This document shows positions 1 through 8,199 of a stretch of DNA of 49,382 nucleotides, one piece after another (within the stretch, counting starts at the first letter, position 1; each line of letters opens with the position of its first letter). The notes beneath the pieces are model-generated. The model worked only from the letters and a program-made list of their open reading frames with translations. It was not told where the DNA came from and did not search any database. The stretch covers positions 1-49,382 of the forward strand of contig CAKKRD010000004.1 in the NCBI GenBank assembly GCA_919902515.1, written 5' to 3'. The stretch comes from Nitrosomonadaceae bacterium. Its GTDB lineage: Bacteria > Pseudomonadota > Gammaproteobacteria > Burkholderiales > Nitrosomonadaceae. The position numbers and the translations under genes were made by a program.

Positions 1-48
1 CCCGACACGGACTTGCACCGTGCTGTTTGCACGCCTTCACGGGCGCAC

Positions 49-111
49 TAGGAGCGGCTTCAGGGGCGATGTGAGGAGGATTCAAATCTTTCGCCCCTGA
101 AGGGGCTCCTA
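49..111. repeat. REP-like imperfect palindrome
   Basis: Two 21-bp arms (49-69 and 91-111) are inverted copies with two mismatches, separated by a 21-bp loop. The arms carry the TAGGAGC...TTCAGGGGCGA pattern of dispersed REP-type extragenic palindromes of Pseudomonas and many betaproteobacteria. It lies just past the 3' end of the minus-strand mltB gene and could act as a transcript-stabilising hairpin or terminator. Bases 1-48 are too short to assign. Confidence 0.7.
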
Positions 112-120
112 CGGCCGACA

Positions 121-1152
121 TTAGAAGCCATTGCCTCCATTTCTTGCAGCGCGGATTTCTTCGGCCAGTTGCAGCACCGACATGGCGTAATAGGTGCTGC
201 GGTTGTAGCGGGTGATGACATAGAAATTATTGAAGCCCAGCCAGTACTCCGGGCCGTCCTTGCCTTCCAGCACGAACAGCGCCGCCAGCCGGTCGCCCGC
301 AAGGTCGCTTGTCTGCAGCAGCGGTGTGACCCCCAGTTGTTTCATTTGTGCCAGCGTTAAACCGGGCTTGATGCCCGCAGCCAGCACTTCCTGATAGCCT
401 TCACCGCTGATCCGCGCGCGCGCCACCACTGCCTGTCCCGGCTCCCAACCGAAGATCTTGAGATAATTGGCGACGCTGCCGATCGCATCCGCAGAACTCT
501 GTAATAATTCCTTCCGGCCGTCGCCGTCGAAATCGATGGCGTAACGCCGGTAGCTGCTGGGCATGAATTGCGGAATGCCGATTGCGCCTGCGTAGGAGCC
601 TTTGAGCTGCAATGCATCCGCGCCCTGCTCGCGCGTCAGCAGCAGATATTGCTCCAGTTCGTCGCGGAAGAATTCGGCGCGGCGGGGGTAATCGAACGCC
701 AAAGTAACCAGCGCATCGAGCACGCGATGCTTGCCGGTCTGCGCACCGTAGATGGTTTCCACACCGATCACCGCAGCCACGATTTCCTCGGGGATGCCAT
801 ACTCCTTACGCGCCTGCTGCAGTGTCGCCGTATGGCTGTTCCAGAAGACAACTCCGCCCGCCGTGCGCCGCGCATTGACAAACAAAGGACGGTATTCATG
901 CCATGGCCGGGCTGTACTCGGCTGGGAAATTGCGCGGATGATGGCCGGCTGGAATTGCGCCTGCCTGAATATGCGTGCCAGTTCGACTTGCTCGAATCCG
1001 TGCCGCTCGACCATCTCACCGATGAACACGGTTACTTCCGGACGCAGTTGCGCCGCCATGGGCGGGGCGCTGCAGCCGATCGCAAGCAAGCCGAATGCAG
1101 CCAGCAGTGCCGGTCGGCAGTTCAAACCGATATTCCCACGAAATAGGCGCAT
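121..1152 (-). CDS. mltB: Membrane-bound lytic murein transglycosylase B
   Basis: Lytic transglycosylase that cleaves the MurNAc-GlcNAc bond of peptidoglycan from the inner face of the outer membrane. The product is 343 aa from the ATG at 1152; an in-frame ATG at 1182 would add 10 residues, and neither start has a strong ribosome site. A hydrophobic N-terminus ends in a lipobox (LLAIGC), predicting a lipoprotein. The SLT_2/MltB signature is clear: VIGVETIYG carries the expected catalytic glutamate, and GIPQFMPSSYRRYAIDFDGD is the family's second conserved block. The length is normal for the family. It is monocistronic and divergent from the CBS-domain gene downstream. Confidence 0.93.
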   Translation of the reverse strand: MRLFRGNIGLNCRPALLAAFGLLAIGCSAPPMAAQLRPEVTVFIGEMVERHGFEQVELARIFRQAQFQPAIIRAISQPSTARPWHEYRPLFVNARRTAGGVVFWNSHTATLQQARKEYGIPEEIVAAVIGVETIYGAQTGKHRVLDALVTLAFDYPRRAEFFRDELEQYLLLTREQGADALQLKGSYAGAIGIPQFMPSSYRRYAIDFDGDGRKELLQSSADAIGSVANYLKIFGWEPGQAVVARARISGEGYQEVLAAGIKPGLTLAQMKQLGVTPLLQTSDLAGDRLAALFVLEGKDGPEYWLGFNNFYVITRYNRSTYYAMSVLQLAEEIRAARNGGNGF

Positions 1153-1243
1153 GATTATCCGGATAAAAAAGTCTGAATGCATTCTAGCAAACTTCCATGA
1201 AGTCCACTCTCTGCATGCTGCGATTGCATGTACTATGATTGCA

Positions 1244-1272
1244 TTGACCCCTCATTCTGTTGAGCGTAGGGT
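1244..1272 (+). promoter_or_regulatory. Possible sigma-70 promoter for the CBS gene
   Basis: TTGACC (1244-1249), a 17-bp spacer and TAGGGT (1267-1272). The -35 is close to consensus but the -10 is weak. It is the best candidate seen in the intergenic region between mltB and the CBS gene, and would give a leader of about 70 nt. Confidence 0.3.
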
Positions 1273-1351
1273 TAGTCACGTGGATAGGATGATCCGGGAT
1301 TTTCATCCTTTCACAAGTGTCTCCCATCCACCCACACTGGAGGTTTACACC

Positions 1352-1939
1352 ATGCCCAACTATCACGCCCTTACTACACAGCGCCTGACGGGAGCTGTAC
1401 AGATTTCCCGTCCCGCTCCGCCCAAATCCATCACTCTGGAATCGCCGGCCCTTGATGTGATGACCGATCTGCGCCACATTTATGCCGCTGTAATCGAGCC
1501 ACAGGTGACCATGGAATCGGCCAACGCGTTCATGATACTGCGCGGGGTGCGCTCGCTGCTGGTGTTGAATCAGGATCGCGCCCTCGGCGGCATTATCACC
1601 GCATCCGATATTCTCGGCGAAAAGCCGCTGCGCTTCATTCAGGAGCGGGGGGTGAAACACAATGAGATCCTGGTCTCGGACATCATGACCCCGCTCGAGC
1701 ACATGGAAGCGATTCCAATCGGCGAAGTAGAGCATGCCAAGGTCGGCCATGTGATCGCCAGCCTGCGTGAGAGCGGGCGGCAGCACACCCTGGTGATAGA
1801 AAATAATGCCGCAGGCAAGCCGGTGGTGTGCGGCATTTTTTCGTCGACGCAAATCGAGAAGCAACTGGGTGCAGCAATTCCATCCACCGAAGTTGCTAAG
1901 ACTTTTGCCGAAATTGAAGCGGCGGTGATCGCACATTAG
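1352..1939 (+). CDS. CBS-domain pair protein
   Basis: 195-aa cytoplasmic protein built mainly of a CBS pair (roughly residues 35-190), with motifs such as LLVLNQDRALGGIITASDIL and VSDIMTPLEHMEAI. CBS pairs bind adenosyl ligands (AMP, ATP, SAM) and act as energy or redox sensors; the ligand here is unknown. The start is set by GGAGG at 1339-1343, eight bases before the ATG; a longer open frame upstream lies opposite mltB and is not used. No effector domain is fused, so it probably regulates a partner protein. No operon partner is visible. Confidence 0.85.
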   Translation: MPNYHALTTQRLTGAVQISRPAPPKSITLESPALDVMTDLRHIYAAVIEPQVTMESANAFMILRGVRSLLVLNQDRALGGIITASDILGEKPLRFIQERGVKHNEILVSDIMTPLEHMEAIPIGEVEHAKVGHVIASLRESGRQHTLVIENNAAGKPVVCGIFSSTQIEKQLGAAIPSTEVAKTFAEIEAAVIAH

Positions 1940-1947
1940 ATCGCGCA

Positions 1948-2157
1948 TTAACGCGGCCGCCGGCACAGCAGCAGATGCACCGAACGCAGTTCGCGCGGAT
2001 AACGCAGATCGATCGGATAGCGCTCCAGACCTTCGACTGTCTCGCCGATGTTTTCCCCGCCGATCGCGGAAGCCACCACCGATTGAACGTCGGCGATGTT
2101 CATACCGAAGCGCGCCACCGCATCCCGGTCTATCCGCACATCGCTGAGTGACTTTCA
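1948..2157 (-). pseudogene. Remnant of a heavy-metal RND efflux pump (CusA/CzcA family)
   Basis: About 57 residues match the RND porter region that reads IDRD-A-ARFGMNIADVQ, then AIGGENIGETVEG, then ERYPIDLRYPRELRS. The frame is closed by a stop just before the match begins and changes to unrelated sequence after RELRS, so both ends of the gene are missing. It is not a copy of the intact cusA nearby, whose equivalent segment reads IEPDRIELARYGLAVGDLLD. It is the relic of a second, different HME-RND gene. A GTG at 2139 could start translation, but no function is expected. Confidence 0.75.
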
Positions 2158-2243
2158 GTCTTGTCTATTCGGTTATCGCTTAACATGTGCGCTCCGTTCC
2201 CAATGCGCGAATCAACTGTGTTTGCTTGAAGTTCCATTGATTC

Positions 2244-4946
2244 TCAGTCCTTCGTTGCGTGACGGTAGCAGATGACTTTTCTCAGCTCCAGGACGATCAG
2301 CGGAATGAATCCAATCCCGATCCATGCCACGCACTGGCTTAACGTAATCGGCTCGATCTGAAACAGCATTTGTAACATTGGGACATGGTGTATCGCCAAC
2401 TGCAAGGCGAAGCTTACTGCCACAACCAGAAACAACCGTATATTCGAAAACATACTTATTTCCCAAATGGCACGCTGCTCGCTCCGGGCACCGAAGGCGC
2501 GCAGCAGCCCTGCGATCACCAGGGCGGTAAAAGCGGCATCGCGAGCTTGTTCAAGACTGCTGCCGATTATGTAGAATTCATAGGCAAACACGCCGAGCGT
2601 GACGCCGGCGGCCAGCAGGCCGGTAAACAGGGTCAGCTTGATTAAATCCCGGTTGAGTAGCGCCGCTTGGGAATGCCGAGGCGGGCGATTCAATACGTCG
2701 TGATCAATCGGATCAGTCGCCAGAGCGAGCGCTGCAAAGCCGTCTGTTACCAGGTTGATCCACAAAAGATGCAGCGGTAATAGCGGTAGTGGCCAGCCCA
2801 GTAGGACCGCGATCAGCATCACGATCAATTCGCCGGTACTGCTACCCAGCAGATAGGCCAAGGTTTTGGTAATGTTGTCATAAATGCCCCGTCCTTCTTC
2901 TACGGCAGCGACAATGGAGGCGAAGTTGTCATCCGTGATAATGATATCCGCGGCCTCCTTGGTCACCTCGGTGCCGGTAATACCCATGGCGATACCGATG
3001 GATGCCTCTTTGATCGCAGGAGCATCATTAACCCCATCCCCGGTCATCGCCACTACTGCGCCCCGCGCCTTCCATGCGCGGACAATGCGGAGCTTATGCT
3101 CGGCAGTGACGCGCGCATAAACCGAAACCTGTGATACACGTTCCTTCAGCGTTTCGTCGTCCAAGCGGTCAAGCTCGGCTCCTACGAGAACTTCGTCGCC
3201 CTTGCCCAGAATGCCCAATTCATGGCCTATTGCCCGTGCAGTGTCTGGATGATCGCCAGTGATCATCACGGTTTTGATGCCGGCCCGTATGCACTTGACC
3301 ACAGCTTCCTTTGCCTCGGCGCGAGGTGGGTCCTGTAAGCCTACGAGCCCCAAAAGGGTGAGCTCCTTCTCGATCTCGGTATCGCTTACAACCATGCCTT
3401 CTTCGAAACTGAAGCCGCCCAAGGGGCGCTCAGCGATGGCAAGTACGCGCAGTGCATCGTTCGCCAGTAAGGCATTGGCTTGGAGCAGCCGGGTGCGGTC
3501 GCTTTCAGTCAGTTCCCTCACTCCCTGGTCAGTACGGATCAGGGTGCAACGGCTGAGAATAACTTCGGGTGCACCCTTGATGAATGCCCAGGGATGTTTT
3601 TCCTGCCGGCGAATAACGGTCATGCGTTTGCGGTCGGAGTCAAAAGGCACAGTAGCCAGGCGCGGCATTTCAGCCTCGATGGCCCCACGGGTAATACCGC
3701 CTTTGGCGGCGGCCACCAGCAGCGCTCCTTCGGTGGGATCGCCCACTACCACAGGCCGGTCATTTATGAGTGTTAACTCGGCATCGTTGCAGGCGGCCGA
3801 CGCATGCAGTAAGGCGAAGAGTGAGGGGCTTTTCGCCGTCGGGCTTTCTACATTGCCGACAAAGAATATGCCTTCCGTGGAATAACCCTCGCCGCTGACA
3901 CGGTACAAACTCTCCGCCGTAATCAACTTACGCGCAGTCATCTCACCCATTGTCAGCGTACCGGTCTTGTCCGTACAGATGACCTGAGCACGGCCTAGCG
4001 TTTCGACCGAGGCCAAGTGCCGCACCAATGCATTTCGCTGCACCATGCGATGCACACCCAAAGCGAGCGCGATCGTCACCACCGCCGGCAGCCCTTCGGG
4101 AATGGCAGCCACCGCAAGACTTACCGTGCTCAGGAAAAGTTCAAACGGCGCAATTCCACGCAATAATCCTAAACCAAAAATCAGTGTGACAATGCCGAAA
4201 CAGGCCAGCAACAACAGGCGCCCTGCTCGGTCAAGCTGGTGTTGCAACGGGGTTTCTCCGCTTTCAGCGGTTTCCAGAAGTTTGGCGATATGACCGAGTT
4301 CCGTCTCCATCCCGGTATTAACCACCAAGGCACGGCCGGAACCTCCTGTCACGCTAGTGCCGAGGAAGACCATATTTTTCCGCTCCGCCAGAGGTGTTTC
4401 CTGGGGCAAGCTGCCGGTGAATTTGCCTACGGCTTGCGATTCACCGGTGAGCGGTGCTTCGTTGACGCGAAGAACAGATGTCTGGATCAGGCAAGAGTCC
4501 GCAGCGACCAGATCCCCTCCTTCCAGCAACAGGATGTCTCCCGGAACGATTTCAGTCGCGGCAACCACCGCGCTGCGGCCACCGCGCACCACGCGACAAT
4601 GAGGCGCTGTCAGATCGGCTAATGCGGCGGCGGCCTTCTCGGCACGATACTCTTGAATGAAACCGATCACCGCATTCAGGATTACGATAGCAATGATAGC
4701 GATGCCGTCTATGGTTTCGCCCAGTACTGCGGAAACAGCCGCTGCGCCAATCAGCACCCAAATAACGAGACTTTTAAACTGGCTTGCAAAAATGACCAAG
4801 GCCGAAAATCGTTTGCCCTTGCGTAGTTTGTTTTGCCCATACCGGACGAGCCGGATAGCCACTTCCTCATCGGCAAGCCCCTGCTCCACATCGGTCGCAA
4901 GAAGGCTTGCTGCTTCGGGAATCGACTGGTTATGCCATGCGTTCAT
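2244..4946 (-). CDS. P2-type cation-transporting ATPase (SERCA/PMR1-like)
   Basis: 900-aa P-type ATPase, full length. It carries the actuator loop TGES (167-170), the M4 ion-site PEGL (283-286), the phosphorylation motif DKTGTLT with the acceptor aspartate at 326, the nucleotide-binding KGAPE and the hinge [10 protein letters not shown]6 reads [10 protein letters not shown], keeping the N-x-x-T-D arrangement of Ca2+-binding P2A pumps. The family exports Ca2+ or Mn2+ or moves other cations across the inner membrane; the exact ion is not certain. It starts at an ATG without a strong ribosome site. It lies downstream of the cus operon on the same strand but is separated by 117 bases, so it is probably a separate unit. 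Confidence 0.9.
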   Translation of the reverse strand: MNAWHNQSIPEAASLLATDVEQGLADEEVAIRLVRYGQNKLRKGKRFSALVIFASQFKSLVIWVLIGAAAVSAVLGETIDGIAIIAIVILNAVIGFIQEYRAEKAAAALADLTAPHCRVVRGGRSAVVAATEIVPGDILLLEGGDLVAADSCLIQTSVLRVNEAPLTGESQAVGKFTGSLPQETPLAERKNMVFLGTSVTGGSGRALVVNTGMETELGHIAKLLETAESGETPLQHQLDRAGRLLLLACFGIVTLIFGLGLLRGIAPFELFLSTVSLAVAAIPEGLPAVVTIALALGVHRMVQRNALVRHLASVETLGRAQVICTDKTGTLTMGEMTARKLITAESLYRVSGEGYSTEGIFFVGNVESPTAKSPSLFALLHASAACNDAELTLINDRPVVVGDPTEGALLVAAAKGGITRGAIEAEMPRLATVPFDSDRKRMTVIRRQEKHPWAFIKGAPEVILSRCTLIRTDQGVRELTESDRTRLLQANALLANDALRVLAIAERPLGGFSFEEGMVVSDTEIEKELTLLGLVGLQDPPRAEAKEAVVKCIRAGIKTVMITGDHPDTARAIGHELGILGKGDEVLVGAELDRLDDETLKERVSQVSVYARVTAEHKLRIVRAWKARGAVVAMTGDGVNDAPAIKEASIGIAMGITGTEVTKEAADIIITDDNFASIVAAVEEGRGIYDNITKTLAYLLGSSTGELIVMLIAVLLGWPLPLLPLHLLWINLVTDGFAALALATDPIDHDVLNRPPRHSQAALLNRDLIKLTLFTGLLAAGVTLGVFAYEFYIIGSSLEQARDAAFTALVIAGLLRAFGARSEQRAIWEISMFSNIRLFLVVAVSFALQLAIHHVPMLQMLFQIEPITLSQCVAWIGIGFIPLIVLELRKVICYRHATKD

Positions 4947-5063
4947 GCTGGTATTGCGCCCATGAATATTATTTCAGTCTGTTTTTTTGACCCGGCCCGT
5001 ACCTGAAATAACAAAAGGATCATTTTCTGCTCGTTAATCACGCGCCTTTTTCCAGGCAGTTCC

Positions 5064-8000
5064 TTATGCCTTTTCCGCTTTAAGCGAGCGCCGGATCGGG
5101 ATTTCCTTAACCAGCGCGTAGACGGCCGGGAACACGATCAGCGTCAGCACGGTGGCGGAGAGCATGCCGCCCACCATTGGCGTGGCAATGCGCCTTATCA
5201 CTTCGGAGCCCGTTCCGCTACTAAACATGACCGGAAGCAGGCCCAAGACGCTTCCGGCAACGGTCATCATCACCGGGCGTATACGGGACACCGCGCCCTG
5301 CGCCACTGCGATGTGAAGATCCGCGACGGTGACCTTCTCGCCGGCAGCTTTGCGTTTTGTAGTGACGGCCGCGAGCGTCTGATCTAAGTAGACCAGCATC
5401 ACCATTCCGGTCTCGGCCGCAATGCCGATGAGGCCGATAAAGCCGATCGCCACCGCAATGCTCAGGTTGTAGTCGAGCAGATACATCAGCCAGATGCCAC
5501 CAACCATGGAGAAGGGCACCGAAAGCATCACCACGAGCGTCTCGGTAACACGATTGAAGCTCAGATACAGAAGAGCGAATATGATTAGGAGCGTAATTGG
5601 CACCACCACTTTCAGTTTCTCGATCGCGCGTTCCATGTATTCGAACTGGCCGCTCCACGTGGCGTAATACCCAGGCGGGAACTGCACCTGCTCGCGCACC
5701 GCTTTCTGCCCGGCCGCAACGTAGCTGCCAATGTCACGACCGCGAATATCGACAAAAATGTATGCGGACAGGAGCGCATTCTCGGTACGGATACTCGGCG
5801 GACCCCTGACAAGCTTGATCCGTGCAAGCTGGCCGAGCGGAATCATCGTTGCCCCCATGGTCGGCACCAGCACCTGGGTGGCAATCGCCTGCGGGTCGCT
5901 GCGCAGCTCGCGTGGATAACGTACGCTAACACCATAGCGCTCACGCCCCTCCACCGTGGTCGTCACCATTTCCCCGCCAAGCGCCGCCGAGATCACGTCC
6001 AGCAGGTCGCCGACAGCCAACCCATAGCGGGCGAGCTCAATGCGGTCGGGTTCGATATCGAGGTAGTAACCGCCGGTGGTGCGTTCTGCGTAGGCGCTGC
6101 TGGTTCCCGGCACCGTTTTCACGATGGTCTCGATTTGCTTGGCGAGGTTTTCTATCTCGCCCAGATCCTTACCGAACACCTTGATGCCGACCGGCGTGCG
6201 AATGCCGGTGGCGAGCATATCGATCCTGTTCTTGATCGGCATGGTCCAGGAATTGCTGACTCCCGGCATCTGAAGCGCCTGGTCCAGTTCAGCAATCAAC
6301 TTGTCGACGGTCATGCCGGGGCGCCATTCATTTTCCGGTTTCAGGTTGATGACCGTTTCAGCCATCTCCAGCGGCGCCGGGTCGGTGGCGGTATTGGCGC
6401 GCCCGGCCTTGCCTAACACCGATGCTACTTCAGGGAAGCCCTTGATGATCTTGTCTTGGGTTTGCAGGATTTCCGCGGCCTTGGTGACGGAAACAGCCGG
6501 CAGCGTTATTGGCATGTAAAGCAGCGTGCCTTCGTTCAACGTCGGCATGAATTCCGTTCCCAGCTTGAGCGCCGGATAGGCACTAACCCCCAGCACCGCG
6601 AGCGCCGCCGCGATGACGAGCTTTTTCCACTGCATCACCCAGGCGATCACCGGCCGGTAGCTCCAGATCATGAATCGGCTAAGCGGACTGTCCTGTTCAC
6701 TCGGAATACGGCCACGAATCAGAAGCAGTATCAGCACCGGGACCAGCGTAATCGAAAGCAACGCAGCGCCGGCCATGGCGAAAGTCTTGGTATAAGCGAG
6801 TGGATGGAACATGCGTCCTTCCTGCGCTTCGAGGACGAATACCGGCAGGAACGACACCGTGATGATCAGCAGGCTGAAGAACAACGACGGGCCAATTTCC
6901 TTGCACGCTGCGATGACAGCGTCCGTGCGTGACTCGCCGGGAGCGAGACGCTCGAGATGCTTGTGCGCGTTCTCGGTCATGACGATCGCCGCATCGGTCA
7001 TCTCGGCGATCGCGAGCGCGATGCCACAGAGACTCATGATGTTGGAATTGATGCCGAGGAATCGCATTGCGATGAAGGCGATCAGCACGCCAATTGGAAG
7101 CATGATGATCGCCACCAGCGCACTGCGCACATGCATGAGGAAAATCATGCACACCAGTGCGATGATGATGCCCTGCTCCATGAATGTTTCGCTCAGTGTC
7201 GCGATGGCACGGTGGATCAGTTCGGCGCGATTATAGACCGGCTGAATCGTAACGCCTTCCGGCAAACCGGATGCGATCTCGCCGATTTTTGTTTCGATGT
7301 TGTGGATGGCGTCGAGGGCGTTCTGGCCATGCCGCGCCACCACAATGCCCGAAACGACCTCGCCTTCGCCGTCAAGTTCGGCGATGCCGCGGCGTTCGTC
7401 GGGAATCAGTTCGACGCGGGCAATATCGCGCAGCAATACCGGCATGCCGACGTGCGCTTTGACGACGAGATTCTCCAGGTCATCGATGCCGCGCAGATAG
7501 CCCCTGCCGCGCACCACGTATTCGGTCTCCGCCATCTCGATGACGCGTCCGCCGACGTCGCGGTTGCTGGCGGCGATAACTTCGGACACCGTCTTGAGCG
7601 GTATGCCGTAGGCCTGCAGGCGCCGCGGATCCACGGTGACCTGGTAGGTCTTCACAAATCCGCCCACGCTGGCCACTTCCGACACGCCATGCGCCGCGAT
7701 TAACTGATAACGCAAGAACCAGTCCTGGATGGTACGCAATTCGTCGAGTGTGCGATTCCTGGCGGTTACAACATATTGGTAAACCCACCCTACGCCGGTT
7801 GCGTCCGGGCCGAGCGAAGGCCTGACATTCCTCGGCAGCCGGTTCGCCGCGAAGCTGAGGTATTCCAGCACCCGCGAGCGCGCCCAGTAGATGTCGGTGC
7901 CATCCTCGAAGATGACGTACACAAACGATACGCCAAAATTGGAGATGCCGCGCACTACCTTGGATTTCGGCACACTCAGCATGGCGGTGGTGAGCGGATA

Positions 8001-8198
8001 GGTGACCTGGTCCTCGACCACCTGCGGCGCCTGCCCGGGATATTCCGTATAGATGATGACTTGGACGTCGGACAGATCCGGAATCGCGTCGATCGGCGTC
8101 TTCCACACCGCATACACGCCCCAGGCCACGACGAAAAATGTTCCAAGCAGCACCAGGAAGACGTGCCGCACCGACCATTCGATGATCTTATTGAGCAT
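5064..8198 (-). CDS. cusA: Cu(I)/Ag(I) efflux RND pump CusA
   Basis: 1044-aa inner-membrane RND porter of the heavy-metal (HME) family, the proton-driven part of a CusCBA tripartite pump that expels monovalent copper or silver. Family markers include the N-terminal TPIDAIPDLSDVQV and, in TM4, an aspartate in EMTDAAIVMTENAHKH at the place of the CusA proton-relay residue. The length is normal. The ATG at 8198 has GGAGG a few bases upstream and lies one base after the cusB stop, so translation is probably coupled. A longer frame beginning inside cusB is rejected. Specificity for Cu/Ag rather than Zn/Co/Cd follows from the CusA/SilA-like sequence and from the CusF and metal-binding domains in the partner cusB. 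Confidence 0.93.
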   Translation of the reverse strand: MLNKIIEWSVRHVFLVLLGTFFVVAWGVYAVWKTPIDAIPDLSDVQVIIYTEYPGQAPQVVEDQVTYPLTTAMLSVPKSKVVRGISNFGVSFVYVIFEDGTDIYWARSRVLEYLSFAANRLPRNVRPSLGPDATGVGWVYQYVVTARNRTLDELRTIQDWFLRYQLIAAHGVSEVASVGGFVKTYQVTVDPRRLQAYGIPLKTVSEVIAASNRDVGGRVIEMAETEYVVRGRGYLRGIDDLENLVVKAHVGMPVLLRDIARVELIPDERRGIAELDGEGEVVSGIVVARHGQNALDAIHNIETKIGEIASGLPEGVTIQPVYNRAELIHRAIATLSETFMEQGIIIALVCMIFLMHVRSALVAIIMLPIGVLIAFIAMRFLGINSNIMSLCGIALAIAEMTDAAIVMTENAHKHLERLAPGESRTDAVIAACKEIGPSLFFSLLIITVSFLPVFVLEAQEGRMFHPLAYTKTFAMAGAALLSITLVPVLILLLIRGRIPSEQDSPLSRFMIWSYRPVIAWVMQWKKLVIAAALAVLGVSAYPALKLGTEFMPTLNEGTLLYMPITLPAVSVTKAAEILQTQDKIIKGFPEVASVLGKAGRANTATDPAPLEMAETVINLKPENEWRPGMTVDKLIAELDQALQMPGVSNSWTMPIKNRIDMLATGIRTPVGIKVFGKDLGEIENLAKQIETIVKTVPGTSSAYAERTTGGYYLDIEPDRIELARYGLAVGDLLDVISAALGGEMVTTTVEGRERYGVSVRYPRELRSDPQAIATQVLVPTMGATMIPLGQLARIKLVRGPPSIRTENALLSAYIFVDIRGRDIGSYVAAGQKAVREQVQFPPGYYATWSGQFEYMERAIEKLKVVVPITLLIIFALLYLSFNRVTETLVVMLSVPFSMVGGIWLMYLLDYNLSIAVAIGFIGLIGIAAETGMVMLVYLDQTLAAVTTKRKAAGEKVTVADLHIAVAQGAVSRIRPVMMTVAGSVLGLLPVMFSSGTGSEVIRRIATPMVGGMLSATVLTLIVFPAVYALVKEIPIRRSLKAEKA

Positions 8199-8199
8199 G

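Noticed and set aside
1-48. Possible tRNA or gene end at the window start
   Set aside because: A short CACGG...CCGTG pairing is present, but there is too little sequence to form a tRNA or identify a gene.
568-1146. Long plus-strand open frame opposite mltB
   Set aside because: It runs antisense through the well-supported mltB gene; it has no domain, signal or ribosome site.
1184-1966. 260-codon minus-strand frame opposite the CBS gene
   Set aside because: The CBS domains and strong ribosome site are on the plus strand; the minus frame is a compositional shadow.
6957-7703. 248-codon plus-strand frame
   Set aside because: Antisense to cusA and rich in His/Asp runs typical of shadow frames in GC-rich genes.
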